Assembly (NCBI GenBank): GCA_036971715.1
Contig: JAVHJL010000008.1
Location: 434,001-498,000 of the forward strand
Length of the DNA: 64,000 bases
Direction of reading: 5' to 3'
DNA from: Arthrobotrys musiformis
Taxonomy: Eukaryota; Ascomycota; Orbiliomycetes; Orbiliales; Orbiliaceae
The notes under the pieces are model-generated. The model saw only the letters and a program-made list of their open reading frames with translations, was not told the DNA's origin and did not search any database. The position numbers and the translations under genes were made by a program. Below are positions 1 to 10,215 of this stretch, in pieces. How positions within the stretch are numbered: position 1 is the first letter of the stretch; each line of letters begins with the position of its first letter.

Positions 1-796
1 TATCGAAGGTAAGTTGTCGAAAACACTTCGCCGTCGAGACGTTTATCATCACGAAGTCCAGGTCGATGTGTAGAGGTCTGGGTGTTCCACCGATATCCCT
101 CGTGCATGTGTTCTGCAAAAGTACATCGATTTCCACGGCTAATGCCACGAACCCGACGAGCATGTCAACCATCACACCTCCCGGGGCGTTGAGGTACCAT
201 CCGTCCCATGCTCTGATTATATCCACTCCCTTCATTTTGAATCCCCTTTTTTCGAGTAGAGCGTTTCGCTCGGTGGCCTCGAATTCTCGGATGAAGGAGC
301 GGATGCGTAGGTCCCTGACTACAGGGGTGGATGCATACATCTGCAAAGCGGTATTGGTCCTACACATCAATCTAAAGTCTGTGAGGCAGGTCTGGGGGAA
401 ATTCCTCTGCTCTTGATCCTCTTGTGTGAATTCCCGCTCTACTTCCTCAATTATGCGTTTCTGAAGCCACTTGGCGGGCAAGACGCAGTAGTGGAGTTCG
501 TCATCGACCGTCGCGAGGGTGCTTTGTCTGAAGGTGGCGGTAAGAAGGTTCTGGCAGGTGGCGTGGTCGGGGACCCGGTCGTTGTAGCCGACGAGGAGGA
601 GGGGGTACTCGAGGATGTTCTTCCACATCTTGCAGACGGAGCGGCAGGTGGTCCATAGTTCTGTGAACTCCTTGTTCCTGGAGGACTGGTCGGTTGAGGA
701 CGGTGGACAGACGCGCTGGAAGATCTCGTGCAGGGCGGATGGCCAGGAGGGGTCGTTGTAGATGTCGGAGAGGGTGCGGGGGCCCGGGAGCGTCAT
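1..796 (-). CDS. F-box-like protein, subfamily A type (partial, runs off left edge)
   Basis: Reading the minus strand from the ATG at 796 gives an open frame of 265 codons that is still open at base 1, so the 3' end is missing. Residues about 45-65 (LWTTCRSVCKMWKNILEYP) look like the second half of an F-box, the V-C-K-x-W core also seen in the genes at 2715 and 3802. The N-terminal part (LSDIYNDPSWPSALHEIFQR) stands in for the usual LPxELLxxI helix. A later hydrophobic stretch (VDMLVGFVALAVEI) aligns loosely with the conserved C-terminal segment of the neighbours. F-box proteins bind Skp1 and recruit substrates to SCF ubiquitin ligases; here that is inferred from the motif only. It is divergent from 1299, sharing a 500-bp spacer. 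Confidence 0.6.
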   Translation of the reverse strand, partial: MTLPGPRTLSDIYNDPSWPSALHEIFQRVCPPSSTDQSSRNKEFTELWTTCRSVCKMWKNILEYPLLLVGYNDRVPDHATCQNLLTATFRQSTLATVDDELHYCVLPAKWLQKRIIEEVEREFTQEDQEQRNFPQTCLTDFRLMCRTNTALQMYASTPVVRDLRIRSFIREFEATERNALLEKRGFKMKGVDIIRAWDGWYLNAPGGVMVDMLVGFVALAVEIDVLLQNTCTRDIGGTPRPLHIDLDFVMINVSTAKCFRQLTFD

Positions 797-1298
797 CTTC
801 AGATGTTGAGTAGCTGTCTGTGGGTGTAGTGCGAGGTTGAGGGGATATGTTGATATATATATTCCACGAGGTCAGAGAGACGGCCACGAGGCCCAGCTGC
901 CACGTTCCACTCCCACGCAACAGTCGTGATGGTACCTCAAATGTACCGACTACTGGGTCTATGGTCCTAGTGCCGATATCTGTCGAGGTCTGTGGATAGA
1001 AGTCCAACAGGAGGAGAGGAGATGATATTATTATAATAGTGCCGTTCTGCATATAGATGATGGTGTGCTGTGTGTGAACGGCTGAGGGCACTGCCAGTAT
1101 CACCACTCAGGCCTCCAGATGCTGTTCCACCAGTCAGTCATTGACCATCGACATGCTGCACACACAAAGTATCATCACCATTCACTCGACATATCCAATC
1201 CTTCATCCAACAGACCTTCTCGTAAGTCCTCTTCTCCCTTATCAATGAGATGTAAATAATGATTGATGATTGATGGTTGATAATCCAGGGACAGCCCG
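797..1298. other. Intergenic, shared divergent promoter region
   Basis: This spacer lies between two divergently transcribed F-box-like genes, so it should hold both promoters. It is rich in CA/TC tracts. I see no clear TATA box placed for either start and no RNA gene. Confidence 0.4.
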
Positions 1299-2612
1299 AT
1301 GGCCCCCCCACAGAACGACGGTGCCACCACCACCACCACCAACAGTCTCTCCGCATCCCCCCTCTCCACCCTCTCCCACCTCTCTTCGGGGTCCATGGAC
1401 TTCACCCACTTCGACACCAACGTCATCCGCTCTCCTCCCAACGTCCCCATCAACCTCCTCAGCATCACCACCCCAAAGAAACCCCCTCCTGCAGCAGATA
1501 CCACCACCAGGGACCAGCAGTTTTTAGTCTCAGCCGTCCTCTTCAATCCAAACCTCCTCACCAGGATCCTCTCCTACATCTACGACGCCCCATCAGACTA
1601 CAAAAAGGGCTCCCACCTAATCTCCCTCGACCAAAATGACGAAACCTACTCCCTCGGCCGCCTCTACGACACCCAATGGGTCTGCCGCTTCTGGCAATCC
1701 ACAATCTACTCCTCCCGCATCCTCCCCTTCAAAAACCCCACCCTCGCAACCGGCGACCACCACCGTCTCCACGTCCCCTTCCTAACCTGGCTCGGCTCCA
1801 AAATGAAAGATGAAGCCGACCTACCGACTGTGCCGAAAACAGACTTTGCGAGTATTTTACCCGAGATAAAACAGGCGTGCACCCCGCTCGACGGCTTCGA
1901 TCCAACGGACTTCATCACCGATCCCGCCGTTCCAAAGATCTGGCTCGCATTTCAGGCGGACTCTCACCCCCCCTTCACCTACCACCACACTCCAAACCCG
2001 GAACCTAAAAAGAGAAAAGCAATCTGCTGCCCCATCGGTCCATCGACGACCTGTCTCGAATACAGCTTCAAAACCGGCGACCACAAGGGCGGCCGAATAA
2101 TCGAAGATGCATTCGTAATCTATAACCCCACCGGCGTCACCATCCTCGATGTGATGGAGCATATGCTTAATATCCTATCCGGGTATTACCGTGCGAAACA
2201 GACGTACATGCTTTGGTTGATCGAGATCGGCATCCCGGTCGGTGAGAAGGAGGTTCTGCACTGCGAGTTGGATTTGGAGAAACGGATGAAAGCGAGGTTG
2301 TATGAAACGTGTAATCGCTCTGCTAGGATATTCCTGGTCGACTCGAGGTTAGAGATCAAAAACGAGGGGAGAGTCACGTATAAACCCCCCGCGTACGATC
2401 CGTTCTTCAACCCGAAGAAGAAGAATAAGAAGAAAGACGAGGCGGAGGGGATGAAGTTATCACTCCTACGAAGCCAGTTTGGGGGGAAGACCGATGAAAG
2501 TGAGGATGAGGAAAGCGGTGTGGAGAAGAGACGGTTGAATAAGGGCAAAGGACGGATGGAAGTACAGGATGAGAGCGATATATTAATGGATGAAGACAGC
2601 TACGGGGAATAA
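1299..2612 (+). CDS. F-box-like protein, subfamily A
   Basis: A single-exon frame of 437 residues starting at ATG 1299. The N-terminus is Ser/Thr/His-rich. Residues about 85-140 match an F-box-like helix (NPNLLTRILSYIYDAP) followed by W-V-C-R-F-W, the same spacing as in its neighbours but with an insertion between the two halves. Near residues 265-315 is the segment GVTILDVMEHMLNIL, conserved in the genes at 2715 and 3802 and followed by a Leu-Ile-Glu-Ile-Gly motif. The C-terminus is charged, with a Lys-rich run (KKKNKKKDE) that could be a nuclear signal and an acidic tail. No introns. Probably a substrate receptor of an SCF complex; the substrate is unknown. Confidence 0.65.
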   Translation: MAPPQNDGATTTTTNSLSASPLSTLSHLSSGSMDFTHFDTNVIRSPPNVPINLLSITTPKKPPPAADTTTRDQQFLVSAVLFNPNLLTRILSYIYDAPSDYKKGSHLISLDQNDETYSLGRLYDTQWVCRFWQSTIYSSRILPFKNPTLATGDHHRLHVPFLTWLGSKMKDEADLPTVPKTDFASILPEIKQACTPLDGFDPTDFITDPAVPKIWLAFQADSHPPFTYHHTPNPEPKKRKAICCPIGPSTTCLEYSFKTGDHKGGRIIEDAFVIYNPTGVTILDVMEHMLNILSGYYRAKQTYMLWLIEIGIPVGEKEVLHCELDLEKRMKARLYETCNRSARIFLVDSRLEIKNEGRVTYKPPAYDPFFNPKKKNKKKDEAEGMKLSLLRSQFGGKTDESEDEESGVEKRRLNKGKGRMEVQDESDILMDEDSYGE

Positions 2613-2714
2613 TACCATATCTAGCAGTAGCATCGAGATTAATCATACTATTATTTCCACCCGAGACCATCTAATCTCCATAACTAACAGATAACCCCCG
2701 CATCGATGCCATCC

Positions 2715-3422
2715 TCACCGAATAGGCCAAAGCACATACTCAGCCCCCCACTCCTCATCACTCCCCTCCTCCTCCCCATCCTCCAAATCCCTCCCACCGA
2801 ACCTCAACCCGATCTCATACAACATCCACCCCCAGTCCCCATCGAACAACCCCTCCAACACCTTAACCAAAACTCTAAACACATCCACCGTCCTCACCCC
2901 CTCTGCATCAAAAACCTCAACATGATACCCGCGCCTCCTAACCCCCCTCCCAGCATTTTCAAAAAACAGATCGGGTTTATAAACCTTCTCCTTCTTCTCG
3001 AATATATCCACCCACTCGATCCTAACCGAGAAATACACACCGACAGACGTAACGGGTGGTTTTGTTAAATACATCCACGGCACCCAAACCGCAGACTTTA
3101 ACTTCAAAAACTGGTGGTACCCGGATAATAACCCCTCCACCGAACGTTCTATACTCGATGCATCGAGGTTATTGAAAATAAGGTATTGGAACGATGGGTT
3201 TATTTTCCAGGTTTTGGAGGGAGGGGAGGGGGTGCGGAAGGTTAGATTGCGCAGGGTGGGGGAGGTGGTTATTACTGAATACCAGAGTTTTGATACGCGG
3301 CCGAGGGTTAGGATGTGTATGGACGGGGTGGAGGAAGGGGGGAGGGTGTGGTATGTGTAGAGTAGGATTTGTTCGAGGAGTTCGGGGAGGAGGAGGACGC
3401 GGTGGGCTGCTGTCGGGGGCAT
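2715..3422 (-). CDS. F-box protein, subfamily A
   Basis: I chose the ATG at 3422 (MPPTAAHRVLLLPELLEQIL) because it places the F-box at the N-terminus as in the paralogue at 3802; the frame is open further upstream but that part is not protein-like. 235 residues. F-box: LPELLEQILLYTYH, then LGRVSKLWYSVITTSPTLRN at about 30-65. The C-terminal half carries GVRTVDVFRVLVKVLEGLF followed by a Trp-rich helix and GLRFGG, matched in both neighbours. The end is acidic. It lies tail-to-tail with 1299 and in tandem with 3802, which argues for local duplication. Confidence 0.7.
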   Translation of the reverse strand: MPPTAAHRVLLLPELLEQILLYTYHTLPPSSTPSIHILTLGRVSKLWYSVITTSPTLRNLTFRTPSPPSKTWKINPSFQYLIFNNLDASSIERSVEGLLSGYHQFLKLKSAVWVPWMYLTKPPVTSVGVYFSVRIEWVDIFEKKEKVYKPDLFFENAGRGVRRRGYHVEVFDAEGVRTVDVFRVLVKVLEGLFDGDWGWMLYEIGLRFGGRDLEDGEEEGSDEEWGAEYVLWPIR

Positions 3423-3801
3423 CTTTGGGCGATATATGCACTCTTGAATGGTTGAGAGCGCGTGGTTACGAGACTGGTGGAAAGCGCGGCGATGGGGCGG
3501 GGTTGAAAATGCAACGCAGGCGTGTGTTGTGGCTTGGCGCTTACGCATACCCGGTGTGGGTTCGGTCCTATTTCGACGTAGGTGGAGCTGTAGATGCCCG
3601 CTGTTACAAGTGATGCTTTTTCCGGACAGTTGTGGTGTTCGTAGTATCAGTAGTATTAGTAATAGCAATAATATTAGGAGCATGTCTAATAATTAGAAGG
3701 GTCCTCGATAATGGTATTAGTGCAACTGGGGCTGGGCGGGGCCGCAGGTATCCACTGATATACCAAGTACCCCCTCGATATGCGTGGAAGCACAGTATCC
3801 T

Positions 3802-4578
3802 TCAAGCCTTCCTCCCCGCCCAAATCGGATAGCTCTCAAAAGCCGGTGCCCCAGCGCCCCCACGAAAGCTCAATTCGATCCCCAAAATTGACCACCACCA
3901 CCCCGCCGCATTGAAATGGAACTCAAGCACCGCGATTATTACATCCAGCACAAAAGCAGTAGTCACCCCCTTCTCATCCGACAACCTGAACACGTCCTCC
4001 CGCCCCTCGGCGCGCCTCTGCACGGATCTACTACCCCCGGGAAATGAAGGTTCGTAGCACCACCATGTCATTTCTCTCCCCCATGGCGCCTTGATGTGGA
4101 ACTTCACCCATGCTTGTTTCACCGGCGGCCGGGTGATAAACATCCACGGTAACGTGCTTGCTAACATTTTGAATTTCTCTAGTTCAAGCTTTTCTGTGGT
4201 TCCGTTAACGATCGGGCTTTCCAGCCGTGGGATTTGGAGGTTGATTTCTCGCATTCGGGTCGCGAAGGAGGGGTTTAGTTCGTATTCCGCGTTGCTGGTA
4301 CCGCCGTTTACGAGAGTGGGGAGGCGGAGGGTATTCGGTGTCGAAACTGGAGCGTTTGTGCTTGTGATGGGATGGCGAAAAGTTAGGAGTTTTAGGGTTG
4401 ATGAGGTGGTTATTACCGCGTGCCAGAGTTTACAGACCAGGCGGAGGTTGAGGAGGTGGATTGATCCTGATGCAGTGAGGGCGTCGGTGGAGAGGGAGTA
4501 GTAGGTTTGTATGAGGATTTGTTCGAGGAGTTCGGGGAGGTAGAGGACGCGGAGTGCCGCGCGGGGTGGTGGTTCCAT
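3802..4578 (-). CDS. F-box protein, subfamily A
   Basis: 258 residues from ATG 4578, no intron. The F-box is clear: LPELLEQILIQTYYSL, then LRLVCKLWHAVITTSSTLK at residues about 45-65. The middle has a short Thr/Asn-rich insertion. Around residues 205-235 is GVTTAFVLDVIIAVLEFHF plus a Trp triplet and an I-E-L-S-F-R-G-G motif, aligning with the C-terminal module of 2715 and 1299. Close similarity in both F-box and C-terminal module, with different middles, suggests an old tandem duplicate diverging in its substrate-facing part. Confidence 0.75.
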   Translation of the reverse strand: MEPPPRAALRVLYLPELLEQILIQTYYSLSTDALTASGSIHLLNLRLVCKLWHAVITTSSTLKLLTFRHPITSTNAPVSTPNTLRLPTLVNGGTSNAEYELNPSFATRMREINLQIPRLESPIVNGTTEKLELEKFKMLASTLPWMFITRPPVKQAWVKFHIKAPWGREMTWWCYEPSFPGGSRSVQRRAEGREDVFRLSDEKGVTTAFVLDVIIAVLEFHFNAAGWWWSILGIELSFRGGAGAPAFESYPIWAGRKA

Positions 4579-5586
4579 TTCTTGGGTGTTCTGTATGTTC
4601 GCGGTGACTTATGTCTGTAGAATATTATGACGAGATAATTAAAAGTAGTACGTAGTCTTGTGACAAGTTCAAAAGTGCAGGAATAGGTGAGGAAAAATGC
4701 AACATGTTAATTGTGTTGACCTGATGTTGACTCCTGGCGGTCCTTGACGTGTATTAGCCAGCGTCCTGAGGAGGCCGCCTCGAATTGGTTATTTGTGCGG
4801 CATGAGCTCTCACGTCTTCAGTGCTTCATGCATATTCACATCGACGGGTCCAGAAACTTCACACTGATACCATGCCTCATGCGTACGTAACCCCCCGTCT
4901 CATTCCATAACACCACTTCCTTTCGCACCTGGCCCCTTCCAAACGTAACCCAACTTCACGCTCCAACAGCCATACGCCGCCTACAATGCGTTTCATCCCC
5001 AGACCGCCATACACACGATCTTCTTACAAATTCACAGCACACACCGAGTACCCTTACCGCCGCCATGGGGGCTTGGTTTATCCCACCGTTAGCGTTCTTG
5101 TTTGCGTGTGTATTCATGCCATGAAAGGGTTCCAACAGGGTAATCCAACATGCCACCGTCGCTAACTTTCCATGCAACGTGCAACAACAGTGGTCCAGGC
5201 TTTCTATTTCAATACGGTATTGCCGCCTTTGTAGCGCTGTTGTTTGTGGGAAAGATGGGATTGGGGATTTGGGGTATAATTGTAGGGGCATCGCGCCGCA
5301 ACATTGTAGATGGTTGAAACGATAACCGTTGGGTTTATTTTCTGCTGTGGATTTGTGGAGAGCTGGTGGAGGGGGGATATATACCCATCCCTTCGCGTCT
5401 TGGGGGTTCAAGAATTTTCCAGATTTCTCTTCTTCTTTTTTTTTTCTTGTCCTGAGGTTAATTCTGACTCGCTCGTGGGAATCGCTTTCTTGATTGTATC
5501 TGCACTCTCGTTTTTGGATTATATAGTCGTAGATATCGGTTCATAATAGGCTTCTACAGCCCTATCTAATCGTTACTAAAGAGAAA
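4579..5586. other. Intergenic, about 1 kb
   Basis: No gene I can support. A 151-codon minus frame at 4956-5411 has no recognisable domain and atypical composition, so I leave it out. The last 200 bases hold a pyrimidine-rich tract (5430-5450) and a TATATA motif near 5380, plausible promoter elements for the surface-protein gene at 5587. Confidence 0.35.
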
Positions 5587-6524
5587 ATGCGCTCCACCCT
5601 CCTCCCGCTTTTCCTCCTCCTCACCACCGCTCTGGCAGCGGATCTACCAGCGCTAGCACACCCGCCCCAACGCCACGGCGGGAAGAAATATACCGTCGCA
5701 AAACGTCAGTCCGGGGGTAGCCGGATCGGGATCGGTAGCTCTTGTTCTGCGATTACGGGGAATCCGGATGATGTTATCTGCGAGATCGATGGGGATAATG
5801 TGTCTTGCGCACCGGTTTGTTGCGAGAAGGGCGGGGTTTTTGGTATGTTCTCTCCCCTCTTTTTTTAATTTTTGGTGGGTTTGGCTGATGGTGGTAGTTG
5901 ATGGGTGTCCTGCTGGTGATCAATGTGTTTTCGAAGGCGAGACGTTGAAGTGCTGCCCAGTGTATGTCCTCCCTCCACCTCAGCGGTACAATACTAACCA
6001 AAACCAGAGGAAAGAGCTGCGGCCCCCGTCCAACCGCCTGCGCAAACTTCGGCGCCCCCTCCGTCCAAAAGGGACAAGCGATCTGGTACCCCCACCCCAC
6101 CCGCACTACCCATAATTATAAAATACTAACAAATCATAGCCCATCCGCAACACCGACCTGCACCACCCGCGCGGACGGCGGAATAGCCTGCACGGGCGAA
6201 GGACCAGCGGCCACATCCACGCCATCAGCTGTAATCGCACGTCCTAACGTCCCCATCCCCACTGACATCGTTACAACCGCCGAACCCGCCACGACTTCTG
6301 AGGGGACGGAGAGTACGGGTATGGAGAGTACGGTTATGGAGGAACCTACGCTGAGGTTTAGTGTTCCCGCTTCGGGGACTATGGTTTTGCCCGAGTCGGC
6401 TATGCCGACTGAGGGGAGGGCTGCTGGGGGGGAGGTACCCGGCAGTAGAGCTGCGAGGGTTGTTAGTGATAATGTTTGTGGGGTTGTGGTTGCTGTTGTT
6501 GTTGCGCTTGGGATCTTTCTTTGA
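5587..6524 (+). CDS. Secreted cysteine-rich protein with GPI-type C-terminus
   Basis: Four exons: 5587-5842, 5898-5961, 6008-6085 and 6140-6524, all in phase, giving 260 residues. Each intron has GT..AG, and introns 2 and 3 carry a TACTAAC branch site. Residues 1-18 are a signal peptide (MRSTLLPLFLLLTTALAA). Lys-Arg at 39-40 is a likely Kex2 site. Then comes a compact Cys-rich domain of about 100 residues with paired cysteines (CC twice), a Thr/Ser/Pro-rich stalk, and a hydrophobic C-terminus (VCGVVVAVVVALGIFL) preceded by small residues, typical of a GPI-attachment signal. Intron 3 is 54 nt, a multiple of three and without stop, so retention would add 18 residues; splicing restores a cysteine. 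Probably a cell-wall or surface protein; family not recognised. Confidence 0.72.
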
Positions 6525-7432
6525 GGGTTGCGAGTAGGCTAGTATTTAGATGTGAAGGGGGCTTTGTAATGTTGAGGATTGTAGTTTGGTTTTGGGTTTT
6601 GTTATTGTTTTGCTTTGGGATTTTGTTTGGTGTATTGAATTGTAGTTGTAGTTAGGTTATCATCAGAATGTGCACTAATTCCTGTCTTTCGCCTTATATA
6701 CTTCTTGAATCTAGAGCCTAGCGTCGAGCGCCTGGTCTTGAGGCTAAGCGTAGGGTCGCTTTTCCTTTTAATAGTTTATATATATGTGCAAAACATCCGC
6801 GGCAAGGAACAGGTTCGCTTGTGAATGCTTCTATAGAAGTCCATTACATGCATTACGGCTGGCTGGCTGGCAGCCCAGCGTCGCATTATACATAATATAA
6901 GCTATGAAGAGATAAAATTGATTTCGTGAGGTGAACATTAACTGCGTCTTTCTCGTAAAATTATGAAAATTGATTTCTAGAACTATAAAATAAGATGATT
7001 CAAAGCATCTAGCACTCAAGCCCCAGTCCTGCCGACAAAGAGCTGTGGTCAGGAGTTAGCTCTATACAAAGGTTCCGGACGCCGACGAGATTGTACGGAT
7101 AGGATCCTAGGATCAGTTTCAGAAGCAGAATCTCGCTTCATCTACTCGATATCTATAATTAGCAACAGGCTTTCGTACGTATATGTATAGATACCATACA
7201 GAGCGGGTATTATGTGACAGTATCTCCAACTCGCAACTTTGAGGCAAAATTAAAATCCCATACCCCCACCCGATAGTACTATAGTTATATGCGCCCCCAT
7301 ATTGGAACTTTGTATAAATAAATTCTTCTGAGGGTAGTTCCGCCAGACTCCCTCGATTGATATCTACTCGTGTGGGCTTCGGAATCTGAGGATAGCAAAC
7401 ACCGATATCACGCTGCGTAGTTCCCAAGCGCC
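6525..7432. other. Intergenic, about 0.9 kb
   Basis: T-rich 3' flank of the surface-protein gene (6540-6660), then AT-rich sequence leading to the F-box gene at 7433. No RNA gene or ORF that I can support. Confidence 0.35.
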
Positions 7433-9258
7433 ATGGCAGATCCAAATTCGAACGCTACAGTTCCGCCCGGTGGCAATACACAAGGCACCGCTCCTCCTCC
7501 AGCTGGCCCAGCCGATACGCAGAGTACAGCCCCAGCCAATACACAGAGTACAGCCCCAGCCAATACACAGAGTACAGTCCCAGCCAATACACAGAGTACA
7601 GTCCCAGCAAGTAATGATGCACAAACCACAGTTCCACCCAATACGACCGGAGAAAGCGCCACTGGTACCCCAGCCGAGAGTTCCAGCAATAGCGACTCCT
7701 CTTCCGACTCCTCTGATGACCCCGACGACGACCCCAACGACGACCCCCCAACCCTCCTCCCAAGCCTCTACCCCGCGCTCCCAGTGATCTCTACAATCCA
7801 AAATGTCACAATCCAAAGACCCTCACTCCTCGGCCAAATGCCCAACGAGGTCCTTCACAACATCCTAACTAGATTGGAACAGCCCAGTATCGGTTCGTTC
7901 GGATTGGCGGCGTCGTGGTGTCAAGCGCATGCGGATGAGTTGTTTTATAGAGTCGTGGATCTCACGCCTTCTGCGCAGATATACCTAACCTTGTGGCCTC
8001 AACATGCGCCGAAGATACGGTATGTGCCCCTTTCCATATCTTCACTAATCTAAACAACCCCAGTAAGTTTAGTAATATCGTAACGTAGAGAACTCCGCGT
8101 CGACTGCCGCTACACACAACTAATAAACTACAACACAACAATGTGGATAAACTCCCTCCCCCGCCTCCGCACCCTCTCCTTCTGCCACATGAACCGCCCG
8201 GCCCACTGCCGAGTAATGCAATTCATGCTCAAAGCCATAAGCCCCATCCCCACCCTCCGCCGTCTCGAAATCAGCATGGGAAAACACCTGATCCAACAGG
8301 GTACCATGCGGGTAGCGAGTATGGATAATCCGGATTGGGAGAGTTTACACATGCCCGTTCATCCGGGACTCGAAGAGGTGTCGTATGATTTCGGGGCGTT
8401 GGCGTCGAGTATTACCCGACTCGATGCGTTGGTGTTTTATACGTTTAGTCCGCATATAGCCACCGTGAAGGTTTTGGAGGTGAAGGTGTGCGAGGAACGG
8501 CAGGCGAGTCAGATGGTTCCCACCCCGTTGAAGCATTTCATCTTCAGGGTTGCGGAGGAGGAGATTAATCCCACCGGATCGAGGAATAAAGAACTTATGG
8601 ACGCGGTTGAGGCTCTGCAGCAGGGGTATAACTCCCTCATGAAGTCTCAGACCATGGAGGTTTTTAGGTTTTATAGTGAGACGAAGGTAGGGCCTACGAA
8701 CGAGCGGGAGATTAATCTGCCGGAGGTGTGTAGGATTTGGCCGAACCTTAAGGAAATCGACTTTGTGACCAGACAGAGCTGGAAGACGAACGTAAGTCCC
8801 CCTCCCACTCGACCCCAAACCATCACTAACTATGTATGTGAGGATAGTTCCGCACGATTAAACTCGACAACCCCCTCACAAAAGTCAAATACTTCGTTCA
8901 CCCAGGCGACACCAAAACCCGAACCGACTTCGGCAACCCAGCGCGAGACATCACAGACTCATCTCTAACCCCCACGGGTCCCATCGTCATCGCTCCAAGG
9001 TCAGTAATGGACCACCTGACTCGATACTACTTCCCGAACATAAAGACATTCGGATGGTACAGCCGTAACTCCACTGCGAATCTGTCGTCCGGACTCGGGA
9101 GGATAACGTGGAAGATTAGGGTGAATATTATCAGAGATGTGTGGAGTGTGTTGCATTCGGGCTCCCCGTTGTTACTGACCAATATTGCGGTTTTCTGGCC
9201 GGGGAGTACGTATTTGAACCATTGGTGGGGGGTGACTACGAGTATCTACCAGTTTTAA
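7433..9258 (+). CDS. F-box/LRR-type protein with N-terminal tandem repeat (subfamily C)
   Basis: Three exons joined in phase: 7433-8019, 8089-8791 and 8848-9258, 566 residues. The ATG sits in a good context (gccATGg). Residues 1-115 are low-complexity: Thr/Gln/Ser repeats, then a Ser/Asp acid tract. The F-box follows at about 135-175 (LGQMPNEVLHNILTRLEQP, then LAASWCQAHADELFYRVV). The rest reads as degenerate leucine-rich repeats (LPRLRTLSF, IPTLRRLEI, WPNLKEIDF). Intron 1 joins an Arg codon across phase 2, intron 2 is phase 0 with a CACTAAC branch site. The last 30 residues are uncertain because another frame stays open past 9258. Expected role: SCF substrate receptor. Confidence 0.68.
7514..7609 (+). 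repeat. 24-nt coding tandem repeat, four copies
   Basis: Four contiguous 24-nt units (7514-7537, 7538-7561, 7562-7585, 7586-7609) encode (D/N)TQST(A/V)PA four times in the N-terminus of the F-box gene. Units differ by only a few bases, so copy number may vary between strains. Confidence 0.9.
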
Positions 9259-10215
9259 GTAGACAAAAATGGGTGTTTGTAAAGGTAGGTACTTATATAT
9301 ACATGAGCGTCGAGGAGAGGTCGGGTCTGGTACCAAAAGGTGGTCGGTCCTCTGAGGAAGAGCTAGTCGAAGGTAATGTCCAAGCATACAACGTAGATTA
9401 GAGGCATAGTATTAACAGATAATACACGCATGAACCAAACAGCAAGGATCTAGAGTAGCATAATCCCGGAAAACAGATACAATATCAATAAAATATCCAT
9501 TTAAACCTCCAAAACGCAGCAGTGCGTTGCAAATGTTGCATTTTAACCACAGCCGTCGACGGCAAAGCTTAAGCAGACTAGTCGAACGACCACGGCTCTC
9601 GGCCTCCCCACAAGCCCGTAATCTGGCTAATATCAAACGACCCTCTTCGGAATAACTACGGAACACACAATACACAAAAATCCAAAACATCGTTCCAAAA
9701 GCCAAAGAACCCTCTGTACCCGAAATACCAATATCTTTTTCCCCTTCCCGAGAAAACTATTAATGGGTCGGTTAGGTATGGAAACTTTGAATTTATCCGT
9801 GAGAGCTGGAGTGCGACAGGGCTAGACATGGATCCACCCCTGTCCACCGCGCCGGGTAAATACGTGGGCTAAACGGGAAGAAAAGAAAACGTCACGCACA
9901 CGAAAACCTTCGAGCTACTTGGGCGCGAGCTATTGTAGCTACCTGCCGCCCGGTTGGAAATTATCCGCAAGTCCCGAATTTGTTTTGCGGGGTGAGATCG
10001 ATGAGGGATGAGCTAGAGCCTCTTTCGAGGTGCTCGATAGGATGCTCCTCGGCATTATGGCGAAACAGGTGGTCCTGGCGGGGCTATATAAGACTCGACT
10101 GTTCCCCGTTGGAAGTGTATTTCGGATTATATTATTCGACGACTACATATCTCCAGACCTCATACCCCCCAAATAGTTGTTAGTATCTAGAATTATATAC
10201 ATACAAAATATCAAA
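9259..10215. other. Intergenic with promoter of the GH43 gene
   Basis: No supportable ORF or RNA gene in the first 700 bases. The final part holds the promoter region of the glycosidase gene, including the TATA element at 10085. Confidence 0.4.
10085..10091 (+). promoter_or_regulatory. TATA box of the GH43 gene
   Basis: TATATAA within a GC-rich context, about 125 bp before the ATG at 10216, with a CT/AC-rich leader between. Position and match are typical of fungal TATA elements. Confidence 0.5.

Noticed and set aside
3423..3683. Upstream extension of the F-box frame at 2715 to a start at 3683.
   Set aside because: The first codon there is not ATG and the added residues are a Leu/Ile run and Arg-rich noise; the ATG at 3422 matches the paralogue's start.
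4956..5411. Minus frame of 151 codons.
   Set aside because: No domain, no relative in the window, and it overlaps the presumed promoter of the surface-protein gene.
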